A stretch of 64,000 bases of DNA from Oscillospiraceae bacterium (GTDB lineage: Bacteria > Bacillota > Clostridia > Christensenellales > QALW01): assembly GCA_022009755.1 (NCBI GenBank), contig CP091722.1, forward strand, positions 1,930,001-1,994,000. Reading direction: 5' to 3'. The translations under genes were made by a program, and so were the position numbers. Each line of letters starts with the position of its first letter. Position 1 is the first letter of the stretch. The notes beneath the pieces are model-generated. The model ran no database searches. It was not told where the DNA came from and worked only from the letters and a program-made list of their open reading frames with translations. Positions 46,154 through 56,593 of this stretch are shown here, piece after piece.

Positions 46154-47581
46154 GTGAGTTATAAACCGCATCGTGATGAGAATTCCTCAAAGGAGGAGCG
46201 TATTCAGAGAAGGCGTATCCGCGCGGGTAACCTGATATACAGCGTTTTTATTGTGGCGCTTGTGTGCGTTACGCTTTTCTGCGGCTTTTTTTATGTGGAT
46301 AAGCATTTTAACGACTATATAACTCAAAAACGCTATGAGGATTTGGCGGGCACGGAGCCGCCGGTGTCCTCGGCGCGCCCCAGCGGCGGCTTTGTGACGG
46401 GGCTGCCCGATATTACCTTTGACCCCAATGGCACGGTGGAGCCGCACCGCCCGACAACCTCTTATGAGCCTACGGACATAGAAAAGGAGGACGGGTATGT
46501 AAACCGTCAGAATAAGGTGTGGGATCTTAAGGAGCAGACAAATCCCGATGTTGTGGGATGGCTGTATATCCCGGAGGTTACAAACTATCCGGTGCTTATG
46601 GACGATAACGATTATTATCTCAAGCACGATATGTACGGCAACGAAACCGCTGCCGGCGCACTGTTTATGACCAGCTTCAACGAACTGAACCCCTTTGGCT
46701 ACAATACCATAATTCACGGGCACAACATGACAAACGGCTCCATGTTCGGCAAGCTGAAGAATTATACCACGCTGGGCAGCCAGGCCTTTTTTGACACGCA
46801 CAGGCGAGTGTATTTTGACACACTGTACGGCACTTACCGTTTTGAGGTATTCAGCGTTTATATTACCAACAAGGAGGACCCGGATTACCGGCGCCACGGC
46901 AATTTCGGACCGGGCGAATACGTGGAATATCTCAACCGCTTAAGAGATCGCGGGATGTTTAAGGATGAAAGCGCGGTATTTACGGAAAACGACCGCATAC
47001 TTACTCTTTCCACCTGCAACTCCGACGAGGGATCCTCAAAGAGGACAATAGTGCATGCGCGTCTTGTATGGCCTAAGCCCGGAAGCGATCAGACGGTTAC
47101 GCCGAAGCCGGAGGGCACGGTTACCGTTACGCCCGATACCGTCGTGCGGCGGGTGGTGAAGCTGAATGATCCGTCCGTGCCGCTCAAGCTGCGCAGCAAG
47201 CCCAGCACCTCCTCGGAGATAAAGGGCACGCTGCCCCACGGAACGGTTCTGGAGGTGACGGAAGATCTGGGCGACTGGATAGGCGTGCGCACGCAGGAGG
47301 GGGCGGAGGGCTATGTATACAAGCTGTATACCGTGCCCTATGATGAGTTTGATTTTGATACACAGCCTACGGGAACGGCGGGCAGCACCAAAAAGCCGGA
47401 CAGCACGAAAAAGCCGGAGCCTACCAAAAGGCCGGGCGGCACCGTGAAGCCGGAAAACACGCCGGAGCCGGAGGTTTCGGGAACACAGGAGCCGGAAAAC
47501 ACGCCGGATATCCCCGCGCCGGAGGTTTCGGGGGAGGAAACCGAAGCGCCGGTGGGGCCGGAGACTTCCGGGGAAGAGTAG
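46154..47581 (+). CDS. Class B sortase with C-terminal SH3 domain and Pro/Thr tail
   Basis: The 475-residue protein starts at GTG 46154 (GGAGCGATAA upstream). A basic cytoplasmic start and one membrane helix (about residues 26-48) anchor it. The sortase domain spans about 115-310, with LYIPEVTNYPVLMDDNDYYL, His in NTIIHGHNMTNG, Cys in LTLSTCNSDEGS and Arg in RTIVHARLVWP, the catalytic triad of class B. It would attach proteins to the wall. A C-terminal bacterial SH3 domain follows (about 335-395: LRSKPSTSSEIKGTLPHGT), then a Lys/Pro/Thr/Glu tail, not usual for sortases. No sorting-signal substrate is adjacent. It begins a run of genes continuing with a carboxypeptidase. Confidence 0.85.
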   Translation: MSYKPHRDENSSKEERIQRRRIRAGNLIYSVFIVALVCVTLFCGFFYVDKHFNDYITQKRYEDLAGTEPPVSSARPSGGFVTGLPDITFDPNGTVEPHRPTTSYEPTDIEKEDGYVNRQNKVWDLKEQTNPDVVGWLYIPEVTNYPVLMDDNDYYLKHDMYGNETAAGALFMTSFNELNPFGYNTIIHGHNMTNGSMFGKLKNYTTLGSQAFFDTHRRVYFDTLYGTYRFEVFSVYITNKEDPDYRRHGNFGPGEYVEYLNRLRDRGMFKDESAVFTENDRILTLSTCNSDEGSSKRTIVHARLVWPKPGSDQTVTPKPEGTVTVTPDTVVRRVVKLNDPSVPLKLRSKPSTSSEIKGTLPHGTVLEVTEDLGDWIGVRTQEGAEGYVYKLYTVPYDEFDFDTQPTGTAGSTKKPDSTKKPEPTKRPGGTVKPENTPEPEVSGTQEPENTPDIPAPEVSGEETEAPVGPETSGEE

Positions 47582-47672
47582 AGGGGTGCAGCTTTTTAGG
47601 GCGGCTGAAAATGAAGGCCGTAAAGGGGCATGCATGGAATAAAAACATTACATATTTTCGGAGGCAGATAAA

Positions 47673-49002
47673 GTGAAAAGCAGCGGGCTGTTTGCAGCCG
47701 GTATTATCAGCGGCGTTATATTGTTGTTCTGCGCTATTGCGTGCGGCTTTATAATGCGCCCCGAGCAGGGGGGGCAGGGTGCGGATATCACGCAAAGCCC
47801 GACGCAGGAGACGCCTGCGCCGACCCCCGTTATAACCCCGGAGCCGGTACACAGCACGGTCTTTGAGGCGGCAGAGCTGCCGGACGATATGCGTACGCCG
47901 CGGTATTATACCGCCTTCGGCACGGGCAGGACGAACGGCTACGCCTTTACCGGGGCGGACGGCAGCATATGCTACCGTGTTTACGGTCAGTTGAATATTT
48001 ATTTCGGGCAGGAGCTATTGGAGCATCTTGTGGGCTTTTTTGAAGCGGACAGCGAGCTTAATCCCGTTTCGGAATTCGTATTGGACCCGGAAAACGAGGT
48101 ATACGGGCAGCCGGTGCGCTGCGCGCGGCGGCTGTACCGTCCGCTTCGGTGCCCCAGGGGTATAAGAAGAAAAGCGCAAATATATATTATTTTATCGGGG
48201 CAAACCGGCAGAAGGTTTACAGAGTATGGGCGTCGTGCGGAAACGGCAGCGCGGCGTTTTATCCCTGCGATGCAAAGGGAAACATTGCTCCCGGCGCGCT
48301 TGCGGCGGATATAAAGGCGGATGCGGAGGATATGAAGCTGGGCAGCCGGCCTCTTTCCATAGCAAATGCGCCGCACGAATATCTGGACAGCGTGGGGCCG
48401 GAAACGCTGATAAACATGAATTACCGCCTGCGCGAGGATTTCTGCCCGAGGGGCTTGTAAGCGTGAAGGAATATCTTTCCCTTGCGCCCTTTACCCTGCG
48501 GGACGATCCCACCATGGCAAACCCGACCGCGCTTTCCGCTTTTATCGAAATGATAAACGCGGCATACAGCGAGGCGGGAATAAAGAGCTATTATCTGTGC
48601 AATGTTTACCGCCCGTATTCCGAGCAGATAGAGAACTGGTCCAGCCGCGTAAAGGCCGACCCCAAATACGGCACCGATCCGTCAAAGCCGGTGGGCAGCG
48701 CCTATCCCGGCACAAGCGAGCATCAGACGGGGCTGGCCTTTGATATAACCTGCCTTTCCCATAAAACTCCGGGGCCGGGCTACGCCTCCACCTGGGAGGC
48801 ACAGTGGATGCGGGAAAATTCCTGGCGTTTCGGCTTTATACTGCGCTATCAGAAGGGCAAGGAGCAGAAAACCGGCATAAAATTCGAGCCGTATCACTAT
48901 CGCTATGTGGGGACGGAGCTGGCAAAGAAGCTGTATGAGAGCGGGCTTTGTCTGGAGGAATACTATGATGCCGCAGTGGTATGGAGCGGCAGGCTTTCGT
49001 GA
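47673..49002 (+). CDS. VanY/M15-type D,D-carboxypeptidase, two frame breaks
   Basis: GTG 47673 follows GGAGGCAG. The joined protein has about 443 residues. It opens with one membrane helix and a Thr/Pro linker, then a poorly known domain with YFGQELLEHLVGFFEAD. The C-terminal M15 domain has NVYRPYSEQIE, GSAYPGTSEHQTGLAFDI (zinc-binding His and Asp) and YHYRYVG (third His). It removes terminal D-Ala from wall peptides. Adding one G near 48127 and one T at 48439-48441 joins the three frames. It follows the sortase gene by 91 bases and is probably in the same operon, both acting on the wall. Confidence 0.8.
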
Positions 49003-49058
49003 GCGCCCGCAAGGGACAAAATTAAAGGGGCATTATTATCAGACAGGGAGGAAAACAG

Positions 49059-49601
49059 ATGAGCAATATATGGCATGATATGTCGCCCGGCAGAATAGCG
49101 CCGGACGATTTTCTTGCGGTGGTGGAGATACAAAAGGGCAGCAAGAAGAAATACGAGCTGGATAAGGAAACCGGAATGCTGCGCATGGACAGGATACTTT
49201 ATACCTCCACGCATTATCCGGCAAACTACGGCTTTATACCGCTTACCTATGCCGACGACAACGACCCGCTGGATGTGCTTATTCTTTCAAGCCAAAGCAT
49301 AGATCCCATGGTGCTGGTGCGCTGCTATCCCATCGGGGTTATAAATGGTGGATAACGATTATATGGACGAAAAAATAATTGCCATACCGTTTTCTGACCC
49401 CATGTATAATTCCTATAAGGATATTCATGAGCTGCCTGCACATGTTTCGGATGAAATGATGCACTTCTTCTCGGTTTACAAGGCGTTGGAGAATATGTCC
49501 ACGGCGGTGCAGGAGGTAATGGACGGAGAAGAGGCGCGCAGAATAATAAAGAGGCGCTGAAGCGCTACGGCGTGCATTTTGCACCCGGCGTAAAGGTGTG
49601 A
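49059..49601 (+). CDS. ppa: Inorganic pyrophosphatase, class A family, two frame breaks
   Basis: ATG 49059 follows AGGGAGG. The product has FLAVVEIQKGSKKKYELDKETG, MDRILYTSTHYPANYGFIP and TYADDNDPLDVLIL, which supply the lysine, tyrosine and aspartate residues of the metal centre. The frame breaks at the AAA of 49343-49345 (GVI-MVDNDYMDEK expected) and again at the AAA of 49548-49550, where one more A gives a C terminus KEALKRYGVHFAPGVKV. The total is about 180 residues, normal for the family. It hydrolyses pyrophosphate and is normally needed for growth. It sits 56 bases after the carboxypeptidase gene and 43 before an ATPase gene. Confidence 0.9.
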
Positions 49602-49644
49602 ACCGCATAAAACAAAGCCGTAAAAGGGGTATTGAAGGATAAAA

Positions 49645-51958
49645 ATGCAGAAAAACAAAAGCAAGGGCATGGCCACAAAAAGCACTGCGGAGATAATACG
49701 CGACAATGTATGCACGGTGTTCAACCTGCTGAATGTTATTATTGCCGTTGCGCTGGCGCTTGTGCATGCGTGGTCCAACCTGTTCTTTATATTTATTATT
49801 ATTGTAAACACGCTTATAGGCATATATCAGGAGATAAAGGCCAAAAAGCTGGTGGAGAAGCTGTCGCTGCTGTCCATGCCGGTGGCGCATGTTTTAAGGG
49901 ACGGCCGCGAGCTTGAGGTGCATCCCGACAGCGTGGAAAAGGGCGATGTGCTGCTGCTGGAAAGCGGAAATGTGATATGCGCCGACAGCAGGGTGCTTTC
50001 GGGCAGCGCGGAAATAAACGAGTCCGTGCTTACGGGAGAATCCCGGCCCGTGCTTAAGCGCGCCGGGGACGATCTGCTTTCGGGCAGCTCGGTAATATCC
50101 GGCAAATGCCGCGCGGAGGTTATACATACCGGCGAGGAAAACTACGCCGCAAAGCTGGTAAGCGAGGTCAAAAAGTATAAATCGGCAAATTCCGAGCTTA
50201 TGAGCAGCATGAAGAAGGTTACGCGCATAACCAGCTTCTTCATTGTGCCTCTTGGCATCATAGCCTTCCTTGAAGCGCTGCTTGTGCGCAATATGACAAT
50301 AGCCGATGCGGTGATATCCTCCTCCGCGGGGCTTTTGGGTATGCTGCCCAAGGGGCTTGTGCTGCTTATGAGCGTGGGGCTTGCAATAGGCGTTATACGC
50401 CTTTCCAAAAAGAATGTACTGGTGCAGGAGCTTTATTCTTTAGAGAACCTTGCCCACTGCGATGTGCTGTGCCTTGATAAGACCGGCACGCTTACCGTGG
50501 GGCATATGGAGGTGGAGCAGGTTATCCCCTTGGGGTGCGATAAGGCCCGCGCGCAGCAGCTTTTAGCCTCGTATGTTTCCGCCTCCGAGGATAACAACGC
50601 CACCTTCTGCGCGCTTAAGGAATACTGCGCGCATGCAGCGCCGCAGCGCGCCTTTGCGGGGGTGCCCTTTCCTCTGCAAGAAAATGGAGCAGCGTGACGC
50701 TGGAAAACGGCGAGTATCTTGTGCTGGGCGCTTACGAGCGTTTGGGTCTTAAGGGCGATATGCCCTTGCAGTTCCGCGAGCAGATGCAGCAGGGCAAGCG
50801 CGTGCTGTTTGCGGGCATAACAAGGCAGAAGCCGCAGGCGGACGGCGAGCTTTGCGCAGTGGAGCCGGCGGCGGCGGTGATAATAGCCGATCCGCTGCGC
50901 AAAAACGCAAAGGATACCATAGCGTATTTTGAGCGTCAGGGCGTGGAGGTAAAGGTGATATCGGGCGACGACCCCGTAACGGCCTCGGCGGTGGCTGCGC
51001 GTGCAGGCATAAAGAATGCACAGCGCTGCATAGATCTTTCCAACGCTGCGCCGGAGGATGTAAAGAATGCGGCGGACAAATATACCGTGTTCGGAAGGGT
51101 GAGCCCGGAGCAGAAAAAGCTGCTTGTAACGGCGCTTCAGGAAAAGGGACATTCCGTCGGCATGACGGGGGACGGCGTAAACGATCTGCTTGCAATGAAG
51201 CAGGCGGACTGCTCCGTTGCCATAGGTCAGGGCAGCGATGCGGCGCGTCAGACGGCGCAGCTTGTACTGCTGGATTCCGATTTGCCGTGCTTAAGGATGT
51301 TATTTCCGAAGGGCGCAGAGTGGTGAACAATATAACGAAATCCGCCGGGGTGTTCTTTATAAAAACACTGTATTCCGTTTTTATAACCCTGTGGTGCGTG
51401 ATATTCAACCTGCCCTTCCCCTTTATTCCCATACAGATAACCCTTATAGACCTTGTTATCGAGGGCTTTCCGTCCTTCTTTATGTCCCTTGAGAGAAACG
51501 ATAAGCCCGTAAGGGGCAAATTCCTGCCAAGCGCCATAGGCGCAGCGCTGCCCAACGCCGTAGCCGTAACGGTGTGCTGCATTGTGCTTACCATGGCGGG
51601 AACCTCCCTGGGCATAGAGCAAAGCCAGATAGGGCTTGTTACCTACCTGACATTGGGAGCAATAAGCGTTATGGGAGTGGTAAAGGCAAGCCTGCCCTTC
51701 AATTGGCTGCGCGGCGGGCTATGCGCGGTGTCGGCGCTCGGATATGTCGGCGCGGTGGCAATACTGCCCAATCTCTTCAAGCTGCCGGCGCGCACTCCCG
51801 GACTGTTTTCGCTCTTAAGGCTGGAGCGCTCCTCCGTGCTGCCCCTTATAATGAGCATCCTTGCGGGAATTATAATAACCCTTGCCTGCGAGCTTATTAT
51901 AGCGGCCGTAAGGCGCAAAAAAACAGAAAAACGGCCGAGGCGTAAGACCGTTTTTTGA
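49645..51958 (+). CDS. P-type cation ATPase (CtpE/Exp7-like), two frame breaks
   Basis: The joined protein would be about 771 residues. It has LTGES, CLDKTGTLT, SGDDPVTA and GMTGDGVNDLLAMKQA, so all P-type ATPase domains are present. The membrane helix before the phosphorylation site reads AGLLGMLPKGLVLLMSVGLA, without the CPC of metal P1B pumps. The form is closest to the CtpE-like group, for which calcium transport has been suggested. Adding one T at 50668-50670 and one at 51281-51283 joins the frames. The C-terminal part has six helices and a basic tail. It starts at ATG 49645 and follows ppa. The ion is not certain. Confidence 0.8.
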
Positions 51959-52038
51959 TGAATGTAGTCAGGGCATACCGCCGCACGGCGGCAAAAAGCA
52001 CGAAATACGGCATACGGGCGGCAAAAGTAAAAAAATGC

Positions 52039-52067
52039 TTGCATTTTAACGCCCGGTGTGCTACAAT
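52039..52067 (+). promoter_or_regulatory. Promoter of secG
   Basis: TTGCAT (52039-52044), 17-base spacer, TACAAT (52062-52067). Confidence 0.7.
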
Positions 52068-52097
52068 CAGTCTGCTTATGTTTGGGAGGTAGTGGAT

Positions 52098-52355
52098 ATG
52101 ACGACTATGCAGATCGTGGCAATAATTCTGGCGAGCCTGCTTATTATAGACAGCGGCGTACTTATCTGGGCGGTTATGAAACAGAAGGGTACCACCGAGG
52201 GGCTCAGCAGCATTATGGGCGGCAGCAACAGCGACAGCTTTTTGGGACGCAACAAAACCAAAAGCGCGGAGGGCAAGCTGGCCCTTGTTACCAAGATCAG
52301 CGTGGGCATAATCGTTGTGCTGGCGCTGGCACTTGCGGTCATCGTCTCCATTTGA
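52098..52355 (+). CDS. secG: SecG, preprotein translocase subunit
   Basis: The 85-residue protein has two membrane helices (about 6-27 and 62-84) separated by a polar loop with MGGSNSDSFLGRNKTKSAEGKL. The loop pattern GGSNSDSFLGRNKTKS and the following Thr-Lys are classic SecG. It assists SecYE in protein export. ATG 52098 is chosen after GGGAGGT. A terminator separates it from rnr, yet the order secG-rnr-smpB is conserved in many Bacillota. Confidence 0.92.
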   Translation: MTTMQIVAIILASLLIIDSGVLIWAVMKQKGTTEGLSSIMGGSNSDSFLGRNKTKSAEGKLALVTKISVGIIVVLALALAVIVSI

Positions 52356-52400
52356 GAATACAGGCTCATTTTATGACGATTGCTGATAATGCACCGTTCG

Positions 52401-52430
52401 GACGCCCCGCACAGGGGCGTCTTATTTTTT
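52401..52430 (+). terminator. Terminator/attenuator between secG and rnr
   Basis: GACGCCCC (52401-52408) pairs with GGGGCGTC (52414-52421), then TTATTTTTT. Confidence 0.8.
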
Positions 52431-52484
52431 AATACAGGGTGCGCTGCGGCAATAAAGAGTAAAAAAATTACAAGGAGAAGCATT

Positions 52485-55391
52485 TTGAATATACAGCAGA
52501 GAATACTTGATATACTGGCTTCGGGCGGAGTATATACCCCGGAGCAGATTTGCCGTGCGCTGGGGCTGGAGCGCTCCGACAGGGGCATGATAATCCGTGT
52601 GCTCAAGTGCATGGAGGAGGTAGTGCAGACGGGCGGGGGCTTCGGTTTGCCCGGAAGCGCCGGTATCCTTGAGGGCACGGTGCAGGGCAGCCGCGGGGAC
52701 TATTGCTTTGCCGTTCCGGACGACCGGGAAAACGGGGAGGATCTTTATATTTCCGCCGCGAACTCCATGGGCGCGATGCATGGGGACAGGGTGCGCTACC
52801 GGCCGCTGGACAGCGTACACGGGGAGCGCTATATTCCCGACAGACAGGATAAAAACAGGCACGCAAAAGGCAGAAAGCCGCCCGTTAAAAGCGATACGCG
52901 CAGGGGCGGAGAGGGCGAGATAACCGAGATACTGGTTCATGCCAACGAATATATAGTGGGCGAGCTTATAAAGCAGGGCGGGCGGTATTATGTGCTGCCG
53001 GACAACCCGCGCCTGCACCGCCCGGTGCATATTCCTTCGGGCAGGCTGGAGGGGGCAAAGCCGCAGCAGAAGGTGCGCTGCCGCGTAACGGTGTTTACTT
53101 CAAGCGGCGCGCTGGAGGGAGAGATAAACGAGGTGCTGGGCTATCCCGGCGATAAGGGCGTGGATATGCTGGGCGTAATACGCGAAAAGGGGCTGCGCGA
53201 CGCATTTCCGCCGGAGGTTACGGCACAGGCCGAGAAAACAGCGGCGCATCCGCCCAAAAGCGATGGGCGGCGCGACCTTCGCGGCGAAACGGTGTTTACC
53301 GTGGACGGCGAGGACGCACGGGATCTTGACGATGCCGTAAGCGTAACAAGGGAGGAAAACGGCTGGCTGCTGGGGGTGCATATAGCGGATGTTTCCGCCT
53401 TCGTGCGCCCCGGCACCGCGGTGGACGAGGAGGCATACCTGCGCGGCACCAGCGTGTATTTCCCCGACAGGGTGCTGCCCATGCTGCCCAAGGCTCTTTC
53501 AAACGGCGTATGCTCCCTCAATCAGGACTGCGACCGCCTTACCCTTTCAGTGCTTATGCACATAGACGAATCGGGCCGGGTGACGGACAGGGAGATATTT
53601 CCTTCGGTTATACGCAGCGTGCGCCGCTGCACCTATGAGCAGGTAAACGAGCTGTTTTCCGGCAAAAGCGTGCCGTTTTTGGCGCCGATAGCCCATCAGC
53701 TGTTTCAGGGGCGGGAGCTGTCTTTGGTGCTGGAGAGCATGCGCCGCGGGCGCGGGGCCGTGGATTTCGAGCTTCCGGAGCCGGAATTCACGCTGGACGA
53801 GCAGGGGCGTGCCGTGGGTTTGCGCGCGCGGGAGCGCGGCGAGGCAAACCGAATGATAGAGCAGTTTATGCTCCAGGCAAACGAATGCGTGGCGGATTTT
53901 ATGCTGCAAAAGGGGATCCCGTCCATGTACCGGGTGCACGAAAAGCCGGATCCGCAGCGGCTGGAGGATTTCAACACCCTTATAGCGCCCTTCGGGCTGT
54001 CGCTGCCTGCGGACGCCTCCGCAAAGGATTGCTGCGCGCTGCTTGCGGGCGTACAGGGCACGCAGGAGGAGAAGCTGGTTTCCAGAATGCTGCTGCGCAG
54101 TATGAAAAAGGCGCGCTATGACGGTGAAAACATGGGACATTTCGGGCTGGCGGCGGCGGAATATCTGCATTTACATCGCCGATACGCCGCTATCCCGATC
54201 TTACGGTGCACCGCATGCTGCACTTCTTCTTTGAGGGCAATGACGCGGCGCTTAAAAAGTACAAAAAGCGCATGCAGGAAACGGCGGGGCATTGCTCGCA
54301 GTGCGAGCTTGCGGCGGCGGAGGCCGAGCGGGCTGCGGACGATATAAAAAAGGCGGAGTACGCACAAAACCTTGTAGGGCAGTGCATGGAGGGTGTTATC
54401 TCCGGCGTGAGCGCCTCCGCATTCTGGGTGGAAATGCCCGATACATTGGAATGTACCGTGCCCCTTGCCTATTTAAGGGACGATTTTTATAACTATGATG
54501 CACAGAACTGCTGCCTTACGGGGGAGCGCAGCGGCAAACGCCTGCGCATGGGAGACGCCGTGCGCGTGCGTCTGCTGAGCGCCGATCCCTCTCAGGGCAG
54601 GGTGGAGGCGGAGCCGGCAGAGGAAGAAGGCGGACGCAAAAAGAGCGGCGCCTTCGGACAGGGAAAAAAGCGTGCCGGCTCAGGCAGGAATGTAAAAGCG
54701 GATAAGCCCGAGAAAGCCGGCAAGCCGGTAAAGAAGGAGGAATCCGCGAATACGGACGCAGAGCCGGATAAAAGCCGGGATAAGAATAAAGCCGCGCAGA
54801 GCCGGGGCAAAAAGGCTTCCGTGCAGGATAAAAACGGAAAAGGCGAAAAGAGCAAGCCGTTATCCGGGGCAAAGACGCCTTCCGAGAACGGCCGCAAAGG
54901 GGAGCGGGACGGCGGCAGAGCCGACAGCCCCCGAAGCGGCGCGGAGAAGGGAAACGGCAAATCCCGCCCGCGGGAAAAATCGCGCAAAAGCAAAGGGAAG
55001 CGCAAAAAGCGCCCCCGAAAACACTGCTGCGGGGAAAAACCGCACCCCTGAAGGGCCAGGCCGGCAGCAGGAAAAGCGTGAGAAAACAGGCAGGCAGGAT
55101 AAAAACGGACAGAACAAAAGCGTAAAGCCGGCAAAAAACGGGAAAGCAAAAAACAGCGCGCCGGCGGAAAACGCCGCCGTGCGTAAGCCGGGCGGGCAAA
55201 ACGGAGAAAAGAGAAGGCCGCAGGCTGCGGCAGAGAGCGGAAAAACGGCACAGGCAAGGGGTGCCGTGCGCGGGCAGAGCGTAAAGAGGGAAGGACAGAG
55301 CAGGAGAAACGGACAGCCGGCAAGGGCCGAAACGGACAGGAGGGAGGCAGGCGGCAATGGAAAAGGGAAAAACCGTAGCACAGAATCGTAA
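52485..55391 (+). CDS. rnr: Ribonuclease R with long basic tail, two frame breaks
   Basis: The frame starts TTG 52485 (MNIQQRILD) after AAGGAG and in total covers about 968 residues. It has an N-terminal winged helix, cold-shock-type domains, the RNB domain with DGEDARDLDDAVSV (catalytic Asp cluster, about residue 275), RMIEQFMLQANECVA and FTSPIRRYPDL, then an S1 domain (GQCMEGVISGVSASAFWVE). It degrades structured RNA and works with tmRNA-SmpB. One T added at 54170-54172 and one C removed at 55012-55016 restore the frame. From about residue 710 to the end is a tail of some 260 Lys/Arg/Gly/Asn-rich residues, far longer than usual. Its last 35 bases overlap smpB. Confidence 0.9.
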
Positions 55392-55814
55392 GGCGTGGCA
55401 TGACTATTTTGTGGAGGAAACCTACGAGGCGGGCATTGAGCTTTGCGGCACCGAGGTAAAATCCATCCGTCAGGGCAAGGCGAACCTGAAGGATTGCCAC
55501 GCCGGGGTGCATAACGGGGAGATGTTTGTATATGGCATGCATGTCTCGCCCTATGAGCAGGGCAATATTTCAATCGCGATCCGCTGCGCACCCGCAGGCT
55601 GCTTATGCATAAAAAGCAGATAAGGGAGCTTGCCGGGCGCGTGCAGAGGGACGGCTATACGCTGATTCCCGTTGAGCTGTATCTCAAGAACGGCAGAGTA
55701 AAGGTGTCCCTTGCGCTGTGCCGGGGCAAAAAGAATTATGACAAACGGGAGGCCATCGCGCAGAGAGATGCAAAAAGGGATATCCAACGCGCGATAAAAT
55801 CCGGGGAAAGATGA
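55357..55814 (+). CDS. smpB: SmpB, tmRNA-binding protein, one frame break
   Basis: ATG 55357 lies inside the end of rnr, with GGAGGGAGG upstream. The joined 152-residue protein has the SmpB core AQNRKAWHDYFVEETYEAGIEL, GTEVKSIRQGKANLKD and, after the break, DPLRTRRLLMHKKQI and the basic tail KNYDKREAIAQRDAKRDI. Adding one A at 55572-55573 restores the frame. SmpB guides tmRNA to stalled ribosomes. No ssrA gene is in the window. Its stop overlaps the rsmE start (ATGA). Confidence 0.93.
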
Positions 55815-56593
55815 GAAGATTTTTCGTAAGCAGCCTTCCGACGGAGGGCGTATGCTGCCTTGACGGCAGGGAAGCGCACCATATATCGGCGGTACTGCGC
55901 CTTCGAGCGGGGGAGCATGTGCTGCTGTGCGCCGGCGACGGCAGCGAGGCGGAGGCCGAGCTTGTAAGCGTGGAGCACACGCAGGTTACGGCGCGCATTC
56001 TTTCAAGGTCGGCAGGAAAAAACGAAACGGCCTGCCGCATAACCCTGTATCAGGGCATACCAAAGGGGGACAAGCTGGAGCAGGTGTGCAAATGCTGCAC
56101 CGAAATAGGCGTATCCGCCTTTGTGCCGGTAAGCTGTGCGCGCTCGGTTTCCAAATGGGAGGAGCAAAGCGCAAGGCGCAAATGCGAAAGGCTGGGAACA
56201 ATAGCGGAGCAGGCCTGCAAGCAGTGCGGCGGGAGCGTTCCGCCCAAGGTGCATATGCCGCTTACAACGGCGCAGGCAGCGCTCGAAGCGGACGGGCTGC
56301 GTTTTTTTGCATATGAAAACGAAAAATGCATAAGCCTTGTTGAGGCAATGAAGCAGGCGGTGAAAAGCGGAAACGCGAGGGAAGTAAGCCTGTTTATAGG
56401 GCCGGAGGGCGGCATTGACGCACAGGAGGCCGAAATGCTTTTGCGGTGCGGCTGGCAGAGCGTGTCCCTCGGGCGCAGGATACTGCGCACCGAAAACGCA
56501 GGCTTTGCCGCGGCGGTGCTGATACTGGGCATTGCCGGCGACCTTGATGCGGCGCAAAGCGCCGATGATTTGCATATCGCGGAGGAAAAATGA
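55811..56593 (+). CDS. rsmE: 16S rRNA (uracil-1498-N3) methyltransferase
   Basis: The 260-residue protein starts MRRFFVSSLP, with an N-terminal PUA-like domain (EAHHISAVLRLRAGEHVLL) and the SPOUT domain holding GIPKGDKLEQV, FIGPEGGIDAQEAE and SLGRRILRTENAG, the knot motifs that bind S-adenosylmethionine. It methylates U1498 of 16S rRNA. Overlaps smpB and mtaB by four bases each, so translation is likely coupled. The length is normal. Confidence 0.95.
   Translation: MRRFFVSSLPTEGVCCLDGREAHHISAVLRLRAGEHVLLCAGDGSEAEAELVSVEHTQVTARILSRSAGKNETACRITLYQGIPKGDKLEQVCKCCTEIGVSAFVPVSCARSVSKWEEQSARRKCERLGTIAEQACKQCGGSVPPKVHMPLTTAQAALEADGLRFFAYENEKCISLVEAMKQAVKSGNAREVSLFIGPEGGIDAQEAEMLLRCGWQSVSLGRRILRTENAGFAAAVLILGIAGDLDAAQSADDLHIAEEK

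Noticed and set aside
1217..55573. Programmed ribosomal frameshifting as the general cause of the frame breaks
   Set aside because: The sites share no slippery heptamer or downstream structure, they occur in both directions, and most are simple homopolymer length changes in unrelated genes.
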